Notes: generated by a model not told the origin, from the sequence alone. A stretch of 64,000 bases of DNA from Schistosoma mansoni (GCF_000237925.1 NC_031498.1:30188923-30252922), one strand, 5' to 3'. Shown: positions 24,786 to 36,995, counted from the first letter of the stretch. Numbers and translations: made by a program.

Positions 24786-26200
24786 AAAATTACATTAGGG
24801 TAGTAAAGTGTTTTAAAATTACGTTATCCTATTGTGATCTGGACTAATTGCGCTTGTTTAGTGTATTCTGTTAGAAAAACAATCGAGACATATTTGTATT
24901 ATGTATAGGCGCAATGACATGAAGCAGTGATTTTGTTGTAATTATAATTTTTCTATCAATACTTGGAACCAGGAACTATTGTGACTTTTAGGACGAAAAA
25001 TAAGAACAAGAAAACTAGTGCAGATGAATATTTTACTGGCCCTCCAAAATACGTTCACCTGAGATACCCTCATTTACATACGTATGATTTTGCGCACACT
25101 TGATGATTAGTTGAGAATATCACTGTTAGGAATAAACCAATTATGCAACTCAGTGATGAATTATATTTCACAGCGAAGTCAATTATTATATTAATTTTGC
25201 TGATTCTATACGCACTGGGTTATTGGTTAATTGCTGGTCCAATTTATTAGTCGACCAAAACATTTGAAAAGAGATTTAAATTATTATTCTGAATGTCGTT
25301 CAATCAGTTGTTGATAAATAAATGAGCCTACTTTTACCGTCTTGTTTTCTTCCTCTCATCAACAAAGCAGTCTCTTTTCGTCACAATAAGTGGCAGGTAG
25401 AAGTATATCACAGTCTTGCCAAACAGTCGTATCAGTAGTAGTAATTAGAGTCTAGTCTCAAGTCACAAGCTTGAGAGATTAGTCTTATTTCAAGACAGCA
25501 ATCACGCACAAAAAATCCACAGGGTTAAAACAGAGACATACTGACTTGGGCAACACTGAATTGATTTAGTGAACCTGAAACAGATTTCACACCCTTCATC
25601 CCTTATCGAGCTCAAATTCCGTCTGACCTTTTTTTTAATGGCGAGCAGAATAGTATTGCTAACCGTCAAGCGAAAATCTGCAAATAGAAACCAAGTACAT
25701 TAATTTTTATTTGGTGGCTGAGTTACATCTGTAACATAGTGAATATTTTAGTAATATGGATATTCCAAGGCAATATGTGAGAAATCACTTTGTCTTTATT
25801 TATAAAACTTTTTTACAATATTCCGCTTCTTTAAGCAGTACAGTGTGAACAATTTATGAAAAAGCAAATTTCTAATGGATAACAATGTGTTCAGTTCGTA
25901 AAAGTCCAATCTTCAGCGATCTGGAAGAATGTTCCACAAACATTCCGACTAATCGAGGTGTGTTCGTCTAGATGGGATGATCAAAGCTCGATTGCTTCAT
26001 CACGATAAAATCCTTGGCACTTGCCTAGAGATAAAAAAATCACCATCCAGGTTCCATGACATAAAACTTATGGTCAGAGATACTTTGGCGATGAAGTTCA
26101 AATGTAGTGTCCGTAGAATACATACTTTAGCTCCCTGTGGATCTTGAGCATGATATTATTTCCCCATTTCATTCGTTTATTCGCAAGTAAACTTAATGTT
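24786..26200. other. Intergenic, no recognised feature
   Basis: No gene or known repeat was supported here. Confidence 0.4.
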
Positions 26201-26204
26201 TTTA

Positions 26205-26275
26205 GAGCCATGGTTTAATGGCTAAAACATGATTTTCAAACTCTACGTCGTAGGTTCAAAACCAGCTTCAACTAC
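26205..26275 (+). repeat. tRNA-like segment (weak)
   Basis: Box A-like 'tggtttaatggctaaaac' and box B-like 'aggttcaaaaccagc' at tRNA spacing. No cloverleaf or hammerhead nearby; probably a decayed tRNA-derived head of another SINE. Confidence 0.3.
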
Positions 26276-26409
26276 TACATTTTTGGCAGGCAGATAATAT
26301 CATTAGTCCCTATATATACGATGTCTCTCAAAGTCGGGTCTATAAAAAGTTACTTGATAGGCGAGTTGCATTAGGTACTTAGCTTAAACCACTACATACT
26401 ATTGGTATT

Positions 26410-26860
26410 ATTGTAGTGCAATGCTTCGCTAATCGTTCACCTCGATAACCGTTACAATACAAATCTTAACGGTGCATGAAATCAGAAGGCAAAGAGCAAC
26501 TGCAACTACAGTTGATTGTCAAATGACGCAGGCCACAAAGCTACAAGCATATGAATAAGTATCAGCGAGCAGTTACATAGGCAATTTATAGTCTAAGTGT
26601 TTAAGGGCGCAGCAAGACAAAGCGAATGCTAGTAATAGGATTTGAGTGCATACATATATGCGAAGGGGGATGAATCGTTGAATGATATTTAAGCAATCAA
26701 CGTTTTAGCCAGAGTATGTCATGTGCTCTAGTCATCATAACAGAACAAAGATATATGCGAATTGTTACTATCCGAATGACAATATCGGTTAAGTAAGTTA
26801 ATAAAAGGGCTTAACCAAAATTAGTCATAATCGAAATTGATTGTGAGATAGTTGCTATGT
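26410..26860 (+). repeat. ~480-bp LTR-like repeat, copy F2
   Basis: Aligns by eye to 12355-12870 from 'gcttcgctaatcgttcacc' to 'gagatagttgctat', with an internal deletion around 26560. Confidence 0.65.
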
Positions 26861-27356
26861 TATCACCTTTCATTTATTTATCCATCTTGTTAATCGCCTC
26901 TCGTTATTACTAATGTGTAATGTAATTTATGGTCATGTGAGTCTCTAAAATATTTATAAACCTATCGTGCCAAATATTTGGGGTGACCCACGGGTTAGTA
27001 ACATAAAACTCTATAAATGTCAGTTAAAATGTGATCAGTTAACTGCTATAGATATTAACGTCTTATTTAGAATATTCAATTGGTTTCAAAATTTCTCACA
27101 GATTGCATTTCTAATTCAACAGTCCTAATTTTAATGTTATTTCACTGTGGTTTTTTAGTTCATATGAAGTACAAGAAGATATTTATCTACTCTGCTAAGA
27201 TATGCAGACGTCATAAATATGATTTAAGTTTTCATTTTGGATACTTTTATTATCATCTAAATCTTGGTCATTTTGCTAACCTACTTCGTTACTCACTAGT
27301 TTTCCCCCTTATTGATTCTCACTCCTCTTATTGTTGTATTGATGTGAGGTGTGCAG
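26861..27356. other. Intergenic, no recognised feature
   Basis: AT-rich. A plus-strand open frame begins at 27080 but runs into antisense RTE sequence and has no coding support of its own. Confidence 0.4.
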
Positions 27357-28262
27357 AAACACTTACTTTACTTACTTACTTACGCCTGTTACTCCCAATG
27401 GAGCATAGGCCGCCGACCAGCATTCTCCAACCCACTCTGTCCTGGGCCATCTTTTCTAGTTCTATCCAGCTTTTGTTCATTCTTCTCATGTCTGTCTCCA
27501 TTTCTCGGCGTAATGTGTTCTTTTGTCTTCCTCTTTTCCTTTGGCCTTGAGGATTCCATGTGAGGGCTTATCTTGTGACGCGATTGGGTGATTTCCTCAA
27601 AGTGTGCCCTATCCACTTCCAGCGCTTCTTCCGCTGGAGTCTGGTTTGTTGTCTCCCACAGTAACTTGTTTCTGATAGTGTCTGACCAACGGATCCGAAG
27701 TATCTTGCGTAGACAACTGTTAATAAACACCTGTATTTTCTGGATGATGGCTTTCGTAGATCTCCACGTCTCCGCCCCATACAATAGAACTGTCTTGACA
27801 TTCGCATTGAAAATTCTGATCTTGGTGTTGGTTGACAATTGTTTTGAGTTCCAGATGTTCTTCAGTTAAAAATATGCTGCTCTTGCTTTGCCGATCCTCG
27901 CCCTCACATCTGCATCTGATCCACCGTGTTCATCAATGATGCTGCCCAGATATGTAAAGGTTTCCACATCCTCTAAAGCTTCTCCGTCAAGTGTAATTCG
28001 ATTGGTGCATGTTGTATTGTATCGGAGAGTCTTGCTTTTCCCTTTGTTTATACTGAGACCTACTGCTGCTACACTGGTCGTTTTCTCCTGCATTTGTTGT
28101 TGCGTTTGTGATAGAAGAGCCAGATCATCCGCGAAGTCTAAATCGTCAAGCTGCATCCTAGCTGTCCGCTGTATCCCGTGCTTTCCTCCAGATGTTGACG
28201 TGTGTGGAAACACTAGACAATACATTATTCTACCATATTTTGTACTCTGTTTGTCTTTCAAT
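27357..28262 (-). mobile_element. SR2-like RTE 3' part with FADD region of the RT
   Basis: 5'-truncated. The segment 28261-27866 encodes 'RMQLDDLDFADDLALLSQTQ' (catalytic FADD) and 'VETFTYLGSIIDEHGGSDAD'. The segment 27838-27389 encodes 'NVKTVLLYGAETWRSTK', 'RKILRIRWSDTIRNKLLWE' and the [11 protein letters not shown] tail in a shifted frame. Frameshifts near 27850 and 27630. 3' end with 'gtaagtaagtaaagtaag'. It is the best SR2-like copy in the window but is not functional. Confidence 0.9.
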
Positions 28263-28755
28263 AGCTAACTTTACGATAAGGTTTCAGTGTTTGGGCGAAA
28301 TCTAATCCGGTAATATGTTCTACTATTCATCCCTATTTATTATATAGTTTTACTGACGAAAAAAGCCAATGAATCACACAATACTGTACTTATCCATTGT
28401 TTCTAGTAAATCGATCTTATGATTCAATATTCCAGTCGGAGATTTTAAAACCTATAAAGTTGTGAATGGAGTACATAGTTCCAGGAGATTTAGGATTTCT
28501 GTCCACAAGTATATTTTGTGTAACACTAAAATATTCGTTTACTAATAGCTTTCAAAGTTGTATACAAGACTTTAATACTTTCTAAAAGGTCTAGAAAATG
28601 ATAGAGAACAGGTAATATACAAAAATGGACGAACCAAAAGTACGAATGCCGAGGGATGGTGAAAACGCATCTTCATATAATGAGCTATACCGTTTCTTTT
28701 ATCGATATTGCCGAAACGAATAAAGGCTAAGAAATATTAGTTGGAGAAATTACAT
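28263..28755. other. Intergenic, no recognised feature
   Basis: Nothing supportable in this AT-rich stretch. Confidence 0.35.
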
Positions 28756-29035
28756 CTGTTATAAGCAAAGATGGGTAGTGTCTAGCAATGGAATCCAGGA
28801 CGAGCGTTTCGTCCTATTTGGGACTCGTCAGATGAATGTACCTGCATTTCAGAGTTGATGTTCACTCTGGGACTCGAACGCAGTATCTTTGCTTACAATG
28901 CTTGTGAATTTAGGCTATATCGAGGCAATACGCATAGCATGCACATATGCCAATTAGAGACTGACCAGTTGCAGTCCTAAACATCAATGGGAAGATTCAA
29001 ACAAACAATACTAAGTGAATTTTTACATCTGTTAT
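28756..29035. repeat. SMalpha-like (family A) fold-back copy
   Basis: Minus-oriented tail, hammerhead and box B ('gggactcgaacgcag') up to about 28892, then a plus-oriented 3' tail ('gcttgtgaatttaggctat' to 'caatactaagtgaattt'). The tRNA-like head and box A are lost at the junction. Confidence 0.85.
28790..28843 (-). ncRNA. Hammerhead ribozyme (family A)
   Basis: CUGACGA, stem II GUCC/GGAC with loop CAAAUA, GAAA, ACGCUCGU and GUC cleavage triplet. The core is intact; the pair next to the core in stem I is mismatched. Confidence 0.8.
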
Positions 29036-29390
29036 AGTTTTTATTACAGAAGCATCAATAGTAGGAAAAGCTTATAACTCTTCTTGAATGTTCAGTTTCT
29101 TTTCGTGCCTAAAGATAGATTTAATGTTTTTAAACTTCGTCAGATTGACTGTAAAACAATTGGGCAGAGACTAAATCTTCATGTTGACTAAAACTCCATT
29201 TATTTCAAAGCAATCAGAAGAGGAAGAAATAGGTCAGATCAGAATACTTTTCTCCAACAGTAACTTATAATCACTGTTTTTAAAGTTTTTATTATTCTAA
29301 TACTTGATAGTATAAGGGACTTAGTGTAATTCCTCATTCAGAATGAGAATAATTAAACACTTATCTTTCCTATCAGTTTAAACGTGAAAG

Positions 29391-29897
29391 CCCCCTAATG
29401 TCCTGGTACGGCCGATAGTTGGGAGAGCCCGTTCTCCAAGTGCTCTCACATGACTACGCGTATATAGCCTCTGTCAGGGAAGTCCTACTTACTGCTTCTC
29501 GTGCCACAGGTGTTGTTTACGAAATTGAGAGGACGAAAAGCGAATGTCTGACGCTTCGACCGGGTTGGTGGACACGGAAATTCTACCTAGGGGAGTTGGA
29601 AAACCCTAATTCCCAACCAATGATGCACATGGACTCCGGTATTCTGAGGGAACAAATGGTGTATGAATCAATCGTTGTTCACCGGCTACCATAGGAATGC
29701 ATCTCTGCACGATGCTCCACTGTCTTGTGGATCAGATCTTTTGGTCAAAGGCTCCGGGTGTGGTCCACTAAGAAAACTACCTGTTTCGGTTTGCGCACCC
29801 GAGCAGTATCACAGCGCTCACACCAATCAAATGAGATTTGTGGCGCATACATATCTGGTGCCTCTTTGTACCAATATTTATGTGTTTAAATAAATAA
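29391..29897 (+). repeat. Unclassified ~510-bp repeat, copy 4 (full length)
   Basis: Plus orientation; ends 'atatttatgtgtttaaata' followed by AAATAAA-type tail. Confidence 0.85.
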
Positions 29898-30224
29898 ACG
29901 TGAAACTTATCCAGGAAAACATTTCTAAATAATCATGTGGTTACTTACAAGTAGTTAAACGTTTTAATGAAAATTTTCACTTATCGTCATGTTCAATATG
30001 GATATGATTTTGAGATGGTGGAGAAGATTTGTAGCTCAGGTGGGTGATTTTGATGTTGGTTTGTTCTCTGAGCTGGATGGTTTTGTCGTGGAGCTTTCAT
30101 CGTCCTTCTGAAAGACATCATCAGCACAAACTTCGGGTAGAAGTGAAGTGTTTGAATTTCTCCACATGTGATTCTCCACCATCTCAATTAGTGAATCCTA
30201 GGATCTTTTTTATGTATGCTTGAA

Positions 30225-30330
30225 ATCATAAGTCAATTGAAGCTAGATCACCATGGAAAACCTGGAAGCACTGGAAGGCCGTCTCATCCAATTGTGTGAC
30301 TCCTTAGCAGTGCGCATCCACGATCCTAGG
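30225..30330 (-). repeat. Family B tRNA-hammerhead fragment
   Basis: Only the tail and ribozyme region remain. The GAAA and stem II positions are mutated, so the ribozyme is dead. Confidence 0.75.
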
Positions 30331-30671
30331 ATCATTTATGAAGTATAAGAGACTAAAGGTCAATGACACAACGACAAATCAAGTATTATAGTGTGATTTC
30401 TCAAATGCGTAAATGAAGGTCCCTGTTAAAAAGTACTAATAGTAATGGAATGGATGAAATCTATGGCCTTTAATTGATAATATACATGTTTTGTCATGTT
30501 GTTTACTAACAGCGAACTCCAATTCTACGTCGTTAAGTTAACATTAAGAAAGCTATTCATTAAATATCATATTGAATGTTAAACAGGATGTTAAAAAATC
30601 ATTTCATGGCAACATAGAATTGACTAGTCAATGTAAATGTCATTTTTTGCAACAACTATGAAAACATTTTA

Positions 30672-30975
30672 GGCAAAGATTCATAGTGGCTAGCAGTGGA
30701 ATCCATTTTGATGCGCGTTTCGTCCTATTTGGGACTCGTCAGCTGGATGTACCTGCATCTCAGAGTTGGTGTTCACTCTGGGACTCGAACCCAGTACCTT
30801 TCGCTTCAGACGCACGTCCTGGATTGCACTTCTAGCCACTATCCATCTTTGCTTATAATGCTTGTGAATTAAGGCTATATCGAGGCAATATGCACAGTAT
30901 ATACATATGCCAATTAGAGACTGACGAATTGCAGTCCTAACGCATAGATGGGAAGATTCAAACAAACAATACTAA
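30672..30975. repeat. SMalpha-like (family A) fold-back copy
   Basis: Minus-oriented tail, hammerhead and box B up to about 30810, then a plus-oriented tail from 'cgtcctggattgcacttct' to 'caatactaaatgaattt'. Same geometry as the copies at 28756 and 37045. Confidence 0.85.
30698..30752 (-). ncRNA. Hammerhead ribozyme (family A, AAA-insertion type)
   Basis: CUGACGA, GUCC/GGAC stem II, GAAA, ACGCGCAU and AUC at the cleavage site. Three extra A residues follow the cleavage position before the UGGAU strand of stem I, so the base of stem I is disrupted. Confidence 0.75.
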
Positions 30976-31094
30976 ATGAATTTAACAATGAAAACTGTTA
31001 GTTAAGTAGTACGTAAACATAATTTTTGAATCACTATTCAACTAAGTAAAAAAATTTAATTCCTGAATATATGTATGCGGATTTTAAATGTTCT

Positions 31095-31375
31095 ATTCTT
31101 TATTACTTACTTACTTATGTCTGTTACTCCCAATGGAGCATAGGCCGCCGACCAGCATTCTCCAACCCACTCTGTCCTCGGCCTTCCTTTCTAGTTCTAT
31201 CCAGTTGTTGTTCATTCTTCTCATATCTGTTTCCATTTCTCGGTGTAATGTGTTCTTTGGTCTTCCTCTTTTCTACCCGGAGTCCCTCTATGGTTACTGT
31301 CGGTCTCAAATCCGAATAAAGGAGGAGGGTTGGACATGGGTATAGCAACCCCGCCCCGTAGAAAACTGAATTGCT
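31095..31375 (-). mobile_element. SR2-like RTE 3' end joined to an inverted RTE 5' piece
   Basis: 31095-31270 is the minus-strand 3' end (ending 'gtaagtaagtaataaag'). 31271-31375 resembles, in inverted orientation, the piece at 41380-41490 ('ggtctcaaatccgaataaa'). A rearranged, non-coding fragment. Confidence 0.75.
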
Positions 31376-31663
31376 AAAAAAAGCCCTAACCAGAAAAAAT
31401 AATTCAATTCTTTGTTACGATATAATTAATGCCTAACTGCCTTAAACAGTCTAATTCGCTATATGTATTTTATTAAAATGAAGGGAACATTTATGACCAA
31501 CGTTTGTAATAGTAGATAGGAAAAGTAAAACCTCTTGGATAATGGAAAGTTAGATATAAGTTAATTTAAAGTGCCTTTGCTTATTAATAACTGGCCTGAG
31601 GGATTCGTACTTCAATTACGCTAGCCTCAACATCCATAAACAATTGTGATAAACCAATGAGTT

Positions 31664-31737
31664 TTATATAAAGTTGTGGCTCATATTCCAAAGAATTACA
31701 GTCCAGTATCTATCAATCTCCTTGGAAAATGTAAGTG
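31664..31737 (-). CDS. Candidate last exon of an unrecognised gene
   Basis: On the minus strand the acceptor 'ttcaattctccag' precedes a 74-bp segment whose frame, joined in phase 1 to the exon at 31800-31922, reads to TAA at 31666-31664 ('LTFSKEIDRYWTVILWNM'). Codon third positions favour A/T like the other host genes. Only a 62-bp intron separates the two. The family is not recognised. Evidence rests on splice signals and reading-frame continuity only. Confidence 0.42.
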
Positions 31738-31799
31738 CTGGAGAATTGAAATTTGATGATGCACTGAGCAAAACAGCCTTATAAAGTTGTTACACTTAC

Positions 31800-31922
31800 C
31801 TCCTTCGTTGGGGACGAGTGGGATTTCTTCTGGTACCGTTATGACCAGCTCCATAGAACAAAAGCTTATGACATGGTTTCCAAATTCTGTGTAACTGGGA
31901 ATAACGAAAAGTAAAATGTCGC
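31800..31922 (-). CDS. Candidate internal exon of the same unrecognised gene
   Basis: 123 bp between acceptor 'gaattagagcag' and a consensus donor GGAG|GTAAGT. The phase-compatible frame reads 'DILLFVIPSYTEFGNHVISF' and 'VITVPEEIPLVPNEG', beta-strand-like and free of stops. Another frame is also open (31 codons, Arg-rich) but does not splice onward. No upstream exon is certain; see the candidate at 34885-34968. Confidence 0.42.
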
Positions 31923-31929
31923 CTGCTCT

Positions 31930-32744
31930 AATTCTATCATTATATAATTAAAGGCTCTCAGTGATGGGAACATTAATAGAAACAGCATGCTCGGAAATAA
32001 AACCCTATGATTGTAACCACGTTTGAACTTGAATCTGAAGTAGTAATAGGGTGATTACTCGATCTCATTGTTATCAAAATGTTCATCATCATACAAATTA
32101 TTGATTTTTATGCAGATATTAAACCAATAAGATACTTTTTATAGCTATCGATACTATTGAACAACAGGTTTGAGAAGTGCGAAAAAAATTTCCTTAGTTC
32201 GCGAGCGGGAGAGAATACAAAATGTAGACCACCGTCAGTTTAATGTTATTCAGTAGGATGAATGTAGATTTTCCTGTCATCTTATTGATGATATCGAATG
32301 ATGAGTACGACTTTACATGGCCGTGGCCACATACATACTTCTAAATAGTTGCTTAGTTAGCTTTTTCTTTCTCACTAAACCAAGCTCGAAAGAGCTTCAC
32401 CGCTAATCAGGAACTGTTCTTGGATGAGACACTTGTGTACCTAGCTATACAAAAGAAGGTGAACATCGAATTTGTCAGCCAAGTTAGTCTGTTCTTCAAG
32501 TAAAGATGCAATAGTGAGTAGTTTGAGACTTCATAAAATGTTTTTGCGACGGTGAAATGATTTTCCCGACTTTGTCGAAAAAATCATTCTTCAAACATTC
32601 CTTTTCCTCATACATTAAATATAAATGTTACCTACGAACTATTACACGTAGTAGTTAATGATTTATCTTGTACACTTAAGAAGATATTTTATATTACTCC
32701 AAATTGTTAAGAATTAGCTACATTTTAGTTTGTAAACTCTTTAC
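31930..32744. other. No recognised feature
   Basis: AT-rich; possibly intron of the candidate minus-strand gene. Confidence 0.35.
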
Positions 32745-33332
32745 CTAGTCAGCAGCATGATTGATGAACAATGAGGATCTAATGAAGATGTAAAGGCAAG
32801 GATTGGCAAAACAAGGACTGAATTATTACAATTGATGAACATATGGAACTCAAAACAACTGTCAATTAATATCAAAGTGAGAATCTTCAATACAAACGTC
32901 AAGACAGTCCTACTGTACGGAGCTGAAACGTGGAGAACTACTACAACCATCGTCAAGAAGATATAAGTATTTATAAACACTTGTCTACGCAAAATACTCA
33001 ACATCCATTAGCCGGATACTATCAGCAACAGCTTTTTGTGGGAGAGGACAAACCAGCTTCCAGATGAAGAGGAAATTAGGAAAAGACGTTGGAAGTGGAT
33101 CGGACATACATCGAGGGAATCACCAAACTGCATCATGAGGCAAGCCCCAACTTGGAATTCTGAAGGGAAAAGGAAGGAAAAGAGGAAGACTGAAGAACCG
33201 GCTGAGTTGGGAATTGGAAGCAGACATGAAAAGGATAAATAGCAACTGGAAAGGATTGTCTAGGAAAGAGTTGGACGAAAAGTGCTGGTAAGCAGCCTAT
33301 ATTCCTCTATGAGGAGTAACCTGCGTAAGTAA
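32745..33332 (+). mobile_element. SR2-like RTE 3' end
   Basis: Plus-strand fragments: '[18 protein letters not shown]' near 32895, '[15 protein letters not shown]' at about 33085, ending 'gtaacctgcgtaagtaagc'. Broken by stops and indels. Confidence 0.85.
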
Positions 33333-33867
33333 GCAAGTAAGATAGTAAAAAAATAAGTGGAAGACTTGTTAGATTGCAGTTCTAAGAAGAATATGTCAGT
33401 TGTAAATAACGTAACGAACTTGCACAAGTGCTAAAAGATCAAATTTACGAAACAAAATCAGAGCACCACGATCAATACTATGGTAGTAATAATAACATAA
33501 TTGACAGTAAATAAGTAAAGCAGTAAAATTAATAGTAGTAGTTTTAGTAATAGTATTCGTATTGGTAGTGGTATTAGAAGACGTACTAGTGTGAGTAGCA
33601 GTATCGTGATGTGTGCTACTGATGTTGACAGGTATAAGTAATATGTATCACTAATCGAAAGTGGAATACCTAGGAGCAGAAAGTTGAGAAAATTGGAGGG
33701 AAGAGAACAAGAACAGAGACTGATTGGTATGGAAACGAAGGACCAACAAAATCTAACACAATTGATCGATATTTTGCAAATGAAGTATTTACTGTATAGT
33801 TCTCAGATTTTGCTAAGATTTTCTCGTTCACTACACTGGTAGTAATAGTAAATCTTGAAATAATAGA

Positions 33868-34310
33868 AGGGTATGTTGGAAGAAAGCTAGAGGCGGCCAG
33901 ACCAAAACGTGGTACAAATCCATGAAGTCACTGATTAGTGGACTAAGGCATGTTGGTAGGTGTGGACTACCTAGTTGGGATCTACGAGATGATAGCAATC
34001 GATGATAGAGACCTTGAATGGCATGGCTCAAAATCGTTTGCAATGACAAGGGTGCATCCACTCTTTGTGTTTTCCCAAATTCTAATCTGAATTCTTCATG
34101 TCCCTTTTTTTTATCTTTCCAAATTCATTTCACTGGATTATACTCCTTCAATAACGTCTCCAAACCCTAATCTTTCAGATTACTGCTTATACTCTTACTA
34201 CCTCTACCACTATAGGATTTGAATGAACAACTGCATCTTTGTGCTAATGTGGTATGGCGACTCGAACTGATGTACCTACGTATGAGGTTCTACGTTGCGA
34301 CTGAGTGAAG
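33868..34310 (+). mobile_element. Perere-3/SR3-like RTE 3' end
   Basis: Begins 'gcggccagaccaaaacgtgg' and covers the C-terminal codons and 3' UTR, ending near 'gaggttctacgttgcgactg'. Frame disrupted. Confidence 0.85.
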
Positions 34311-34464
34311 AGTATTTGGGAATATAGTAAATCAAAGAATTTTATATGACACTTATGAACTCTGAGATTACACTTGAATTGTTAGATTGCTAAAACCTAT
34401 GCAGTACATGGGCTTCAGATTTAGAATCCAGTTCGGACATTTCGACCAACTTTTTAAATTACTT

Positions 34465-34800
34465 TAATAGTTGAGATCATGAGTCAATTGAATCTGGACC
34501 ATCATAAAAAACCTGGAAGCATTGGATGGCCAACTCGTCCTATTATGGGACTCCTCAGAAGTGTGCTTCCACGATCCCGCCTCGCGAGATTCGAACCCAG
34601 GACCTATCAGTCTCGCGTGCGAGCGCTTAACCTTTAGACCACTGAGCCCGCATCCAATGGTGTTATTGTCTAACTTCAACTAGTCTACGAAATTGAGCGA
34701 CACATCCACCATTATGTTCAGTGAGTTACTATCTCACAACAGACCCGGTTGAATTTTACCGGTCACGGCTTCTTACTGGAACTCCGGGAAATACCTCTTG
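34465..34800 (-). repeat. Family B tRNA-hammerhead element (near full length)
   Basis: On the minus strand: head region with 'tgagatagtaactcactgaa', tRNA-like part (box B-like 'gggttcgaatctcgc'), then ribozyme and tail. The ribozyme (34517-34570) has GAGU in place of GAAA, so it should be inactive. Confidence 0.85.
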
Positions 34801-34884
34801 AATACCCCTTAAATTATCTTGAATATTTATGTCAATAGAATTGACTAAGCGTTTTATGAATGAAGCTGTTAATGGATTAGCACT

Positions 34885-34968
34885 CACTTTTAAACAACCA
34901 CATAGAGTGGTGTATGATTGTACGTTTATAAACTTCAGGATTTGTGAATTTAATATAAACAGTTTCAT
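34885..34968 (-). CDS. Doubtful upstream exon of the 31.7-kb candidate gene
   Basis: A minus-strand frame 'ETVYIKFTNPEVYKRTIIHH' runs to a strong donor (TTTAAAA|GTGAGT) in phase 1, which matches the phase needed by the exon at 31922. No AG acceptor lies at its upstream end before an in-frame stop. The plus strand is also open here (ATG at 34829, frame to a GTAAGT at 34976). Which strand is real, if either, is unresolved. Confidence 0.25.
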
Positions 34969-35383
34969 GAGAGTACGTAAGTTAATATTTATACATTAAA
35001 GTAGCGCGAATAAGTAGCTTATGTCTTAATTTATCCTGAGATAAACTACCCCGTTAGTATTTCTCTGTAATCGCAGACAGAAACCTTGACTTTTATCTCT
35101 TTACTATACATCTTGTTATTATTTTTTTCTCATTTTGTTAATATCTTGTTACAGTTTATAACCTAATTCCTATTTGACTCTTGTTCTATTTTTCTTTTAA
35201 CTGACTGATACTTTAAAAATGTAACTAATCAGTAATTCATCTATTTTACAGATTTTATAAAACCTTTTTGATTTTCAATGTAATGTAGTATAGTAGTGTA
35301 GTCAATATGCCTGTTCTTTTGTTTCTTTTTTTGCGTAAAATTTGTTTATAGAAGAAATGAAGTTATCATTAATTTTAATACCT

Positions 35384-35890
35384 TGGACGAAACGCGCGTC
35401 AAACTGGATTCCACTGCTAGCCATTATCCATCTTGGCTTATAATGCTTGCGAATTAAAGCAATACGCACAGTATGCACATATGGCCAATAAGAGACTGAC
35501 CAGTTGCAGTGCTAACCATCAATGGGAAGATCCAAGCAAACAATACTAAGTAAATTTCAACTTCATCCCATTGCACAAGCAAGTGGCTATTAGGACTCAG
35601 TGGCAGAGTGGATAACGCGATGGCGTTTGAAGCGAAATGTGGTTCGAGTTCCAGAGTGAACATCAACTCTGAAATGTACATACATCCAGCTGCCGAGTTC
35701 CAAATAGGATGAAATGCGCGTCCTGGATTCCACTGTTAGCCACTATCCACCTTTGGTTACCACAGTTGTGAATTAAGGCTATATCGAGGCAATACGCACA
35801 GTATGCACATATAGTCAATAATACACGGATCAATTGCAATCCTAAACATCAATGGGAAGATTTAAACAAACAATACTAAGTGAATACTTG
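35384..35890 (+). repeat. SMalpha-like (family A) head-to-tail partial dimer
   Basis: The 3' half of a ribozyme (35388-35415) and its tail are followed by a linker ending 'caatactaagtaaatttca', a full tRNA-like head (box A-like 'tggcagagtggataacg'), a second ribozyme (35676-35731) and a second tail. The second ribozyme has CUGCCGA (A6 changed to C), predicting loss of activity. Confidence 0.85.
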
Positions 35891-36107
35891 TATCATGTTT
35901 AGTCACTGATGACCTTGAGAGATAACTAAGTATGTAGCTATATTTGTTTAATTCTTAAATATGATTGGTTATATTCTAGGGTTATCATATATTAACCAAT
36001 CAGAATCAAGATCAAACTAGCCAATAACGTGCATGATTATTATTTATTTATTTTTATTTTTTCGTTTAATATATCTGCACTTTTGATAAATAATATCAAT
36101 ATTATCT

Positions 36108-36995
36108 ATGGAGTTTACATATTATTTTTATTCAATTATTCTTATACTACTTAAATTAAATTCATTTCAAACAAATAATACATATATATATCATTATATA
36201 ACAAATATTACTGAAAATTCACATAAAGAAATACATTTAAAAACAATATCAGGTTATGTTTATATTACACCAATTCTAATAAAAGAAATAAATTATAAAA
36301 CAAATCAAATAATAAATAAAACATTATGGTATATAACATTGAATACTACTACTAATAGTAGTAGTAGTAGTAATACTCATAGTCAGTTTATAAGTAGTAT
36401 CTATCTAAATGGTTTAATTTTATTTGATGATAAAGGATTCATTGATAGAATATATATACCAAATAAACAATCTCATATAAATACTATTCAATTGAATATA
36501 TTTAAAGGACTTATTAGTTTATTTAATATACATAATACATTTGAACCAGGTATTGAAATTGATAGTTCTGGTCAATGTCATGTTACATATGCTACTATTT
36601 CAGATACAATGAATCTAACTATTCCCAATGATTTAATTATTATTGATAAAGAAAAAAAATTTTGTCAAAGATTATCACAATCAATCGATATATGGAATGA
36701 AAATTTATTAGAAATTATTAATTTAAAAGAGATAAAACAAATGATAACACGTTATATTTATAATAAATTAACATATCAATTAATGAATATACAATCCTAT
36801 GAGAAACAAACTTATTCAATGATCAATGATGTAAAGAATAATAATGATGAACAATATAAACAATTTATAAATACAACTGGAATTGAATTTATTACATGGC
36901 AAATTATAGAATATTTAGATGAAATGAATTTTATTAATAATGATAAAAGAATTGAAGAAATTGTTCATGAAAATCATAAATATACATTAGATGAA
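36108..36995 (+). CDS. MTTP: Microsomal triglyceride transfer protein large subunit, exon 1
   Basis: 296 codons ending in phase 0 at a GTAAGT donor. The start at 36108 gives a signal peptide (MEFTYYFYSIILILLKLNSF) and a mature N-terminus 'NTYIYHYIT' matching the opening strand of the LPD_N (lipoprotein amino-terminal) beta-barrel. Diagnostic is 'GLISLFNIHNTFEPGIEIDS' followed by 'GQCHVTYATIS' at about residues 142-172, the counterpart of the MTTP segment before the first conserved Cys. MTTP works in the ER lumen with protein disulphide isomerase and loads lipid onto apoB-like lipoproteins. The exon is AT-rich but unbroken. A vitellogenin or apolipophorin N-terminus is the alternative; overall length and the C-terminal part favour MTTP. 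Confidence 0.87.

Noticed and set aside
34829-34990. Plus-strand frame starting MSIELTKRF with a GTAAGT at 34976
   Set aside because: No downstream exon gives a convincing continuation and the minus strand is also open; not called as a gene.
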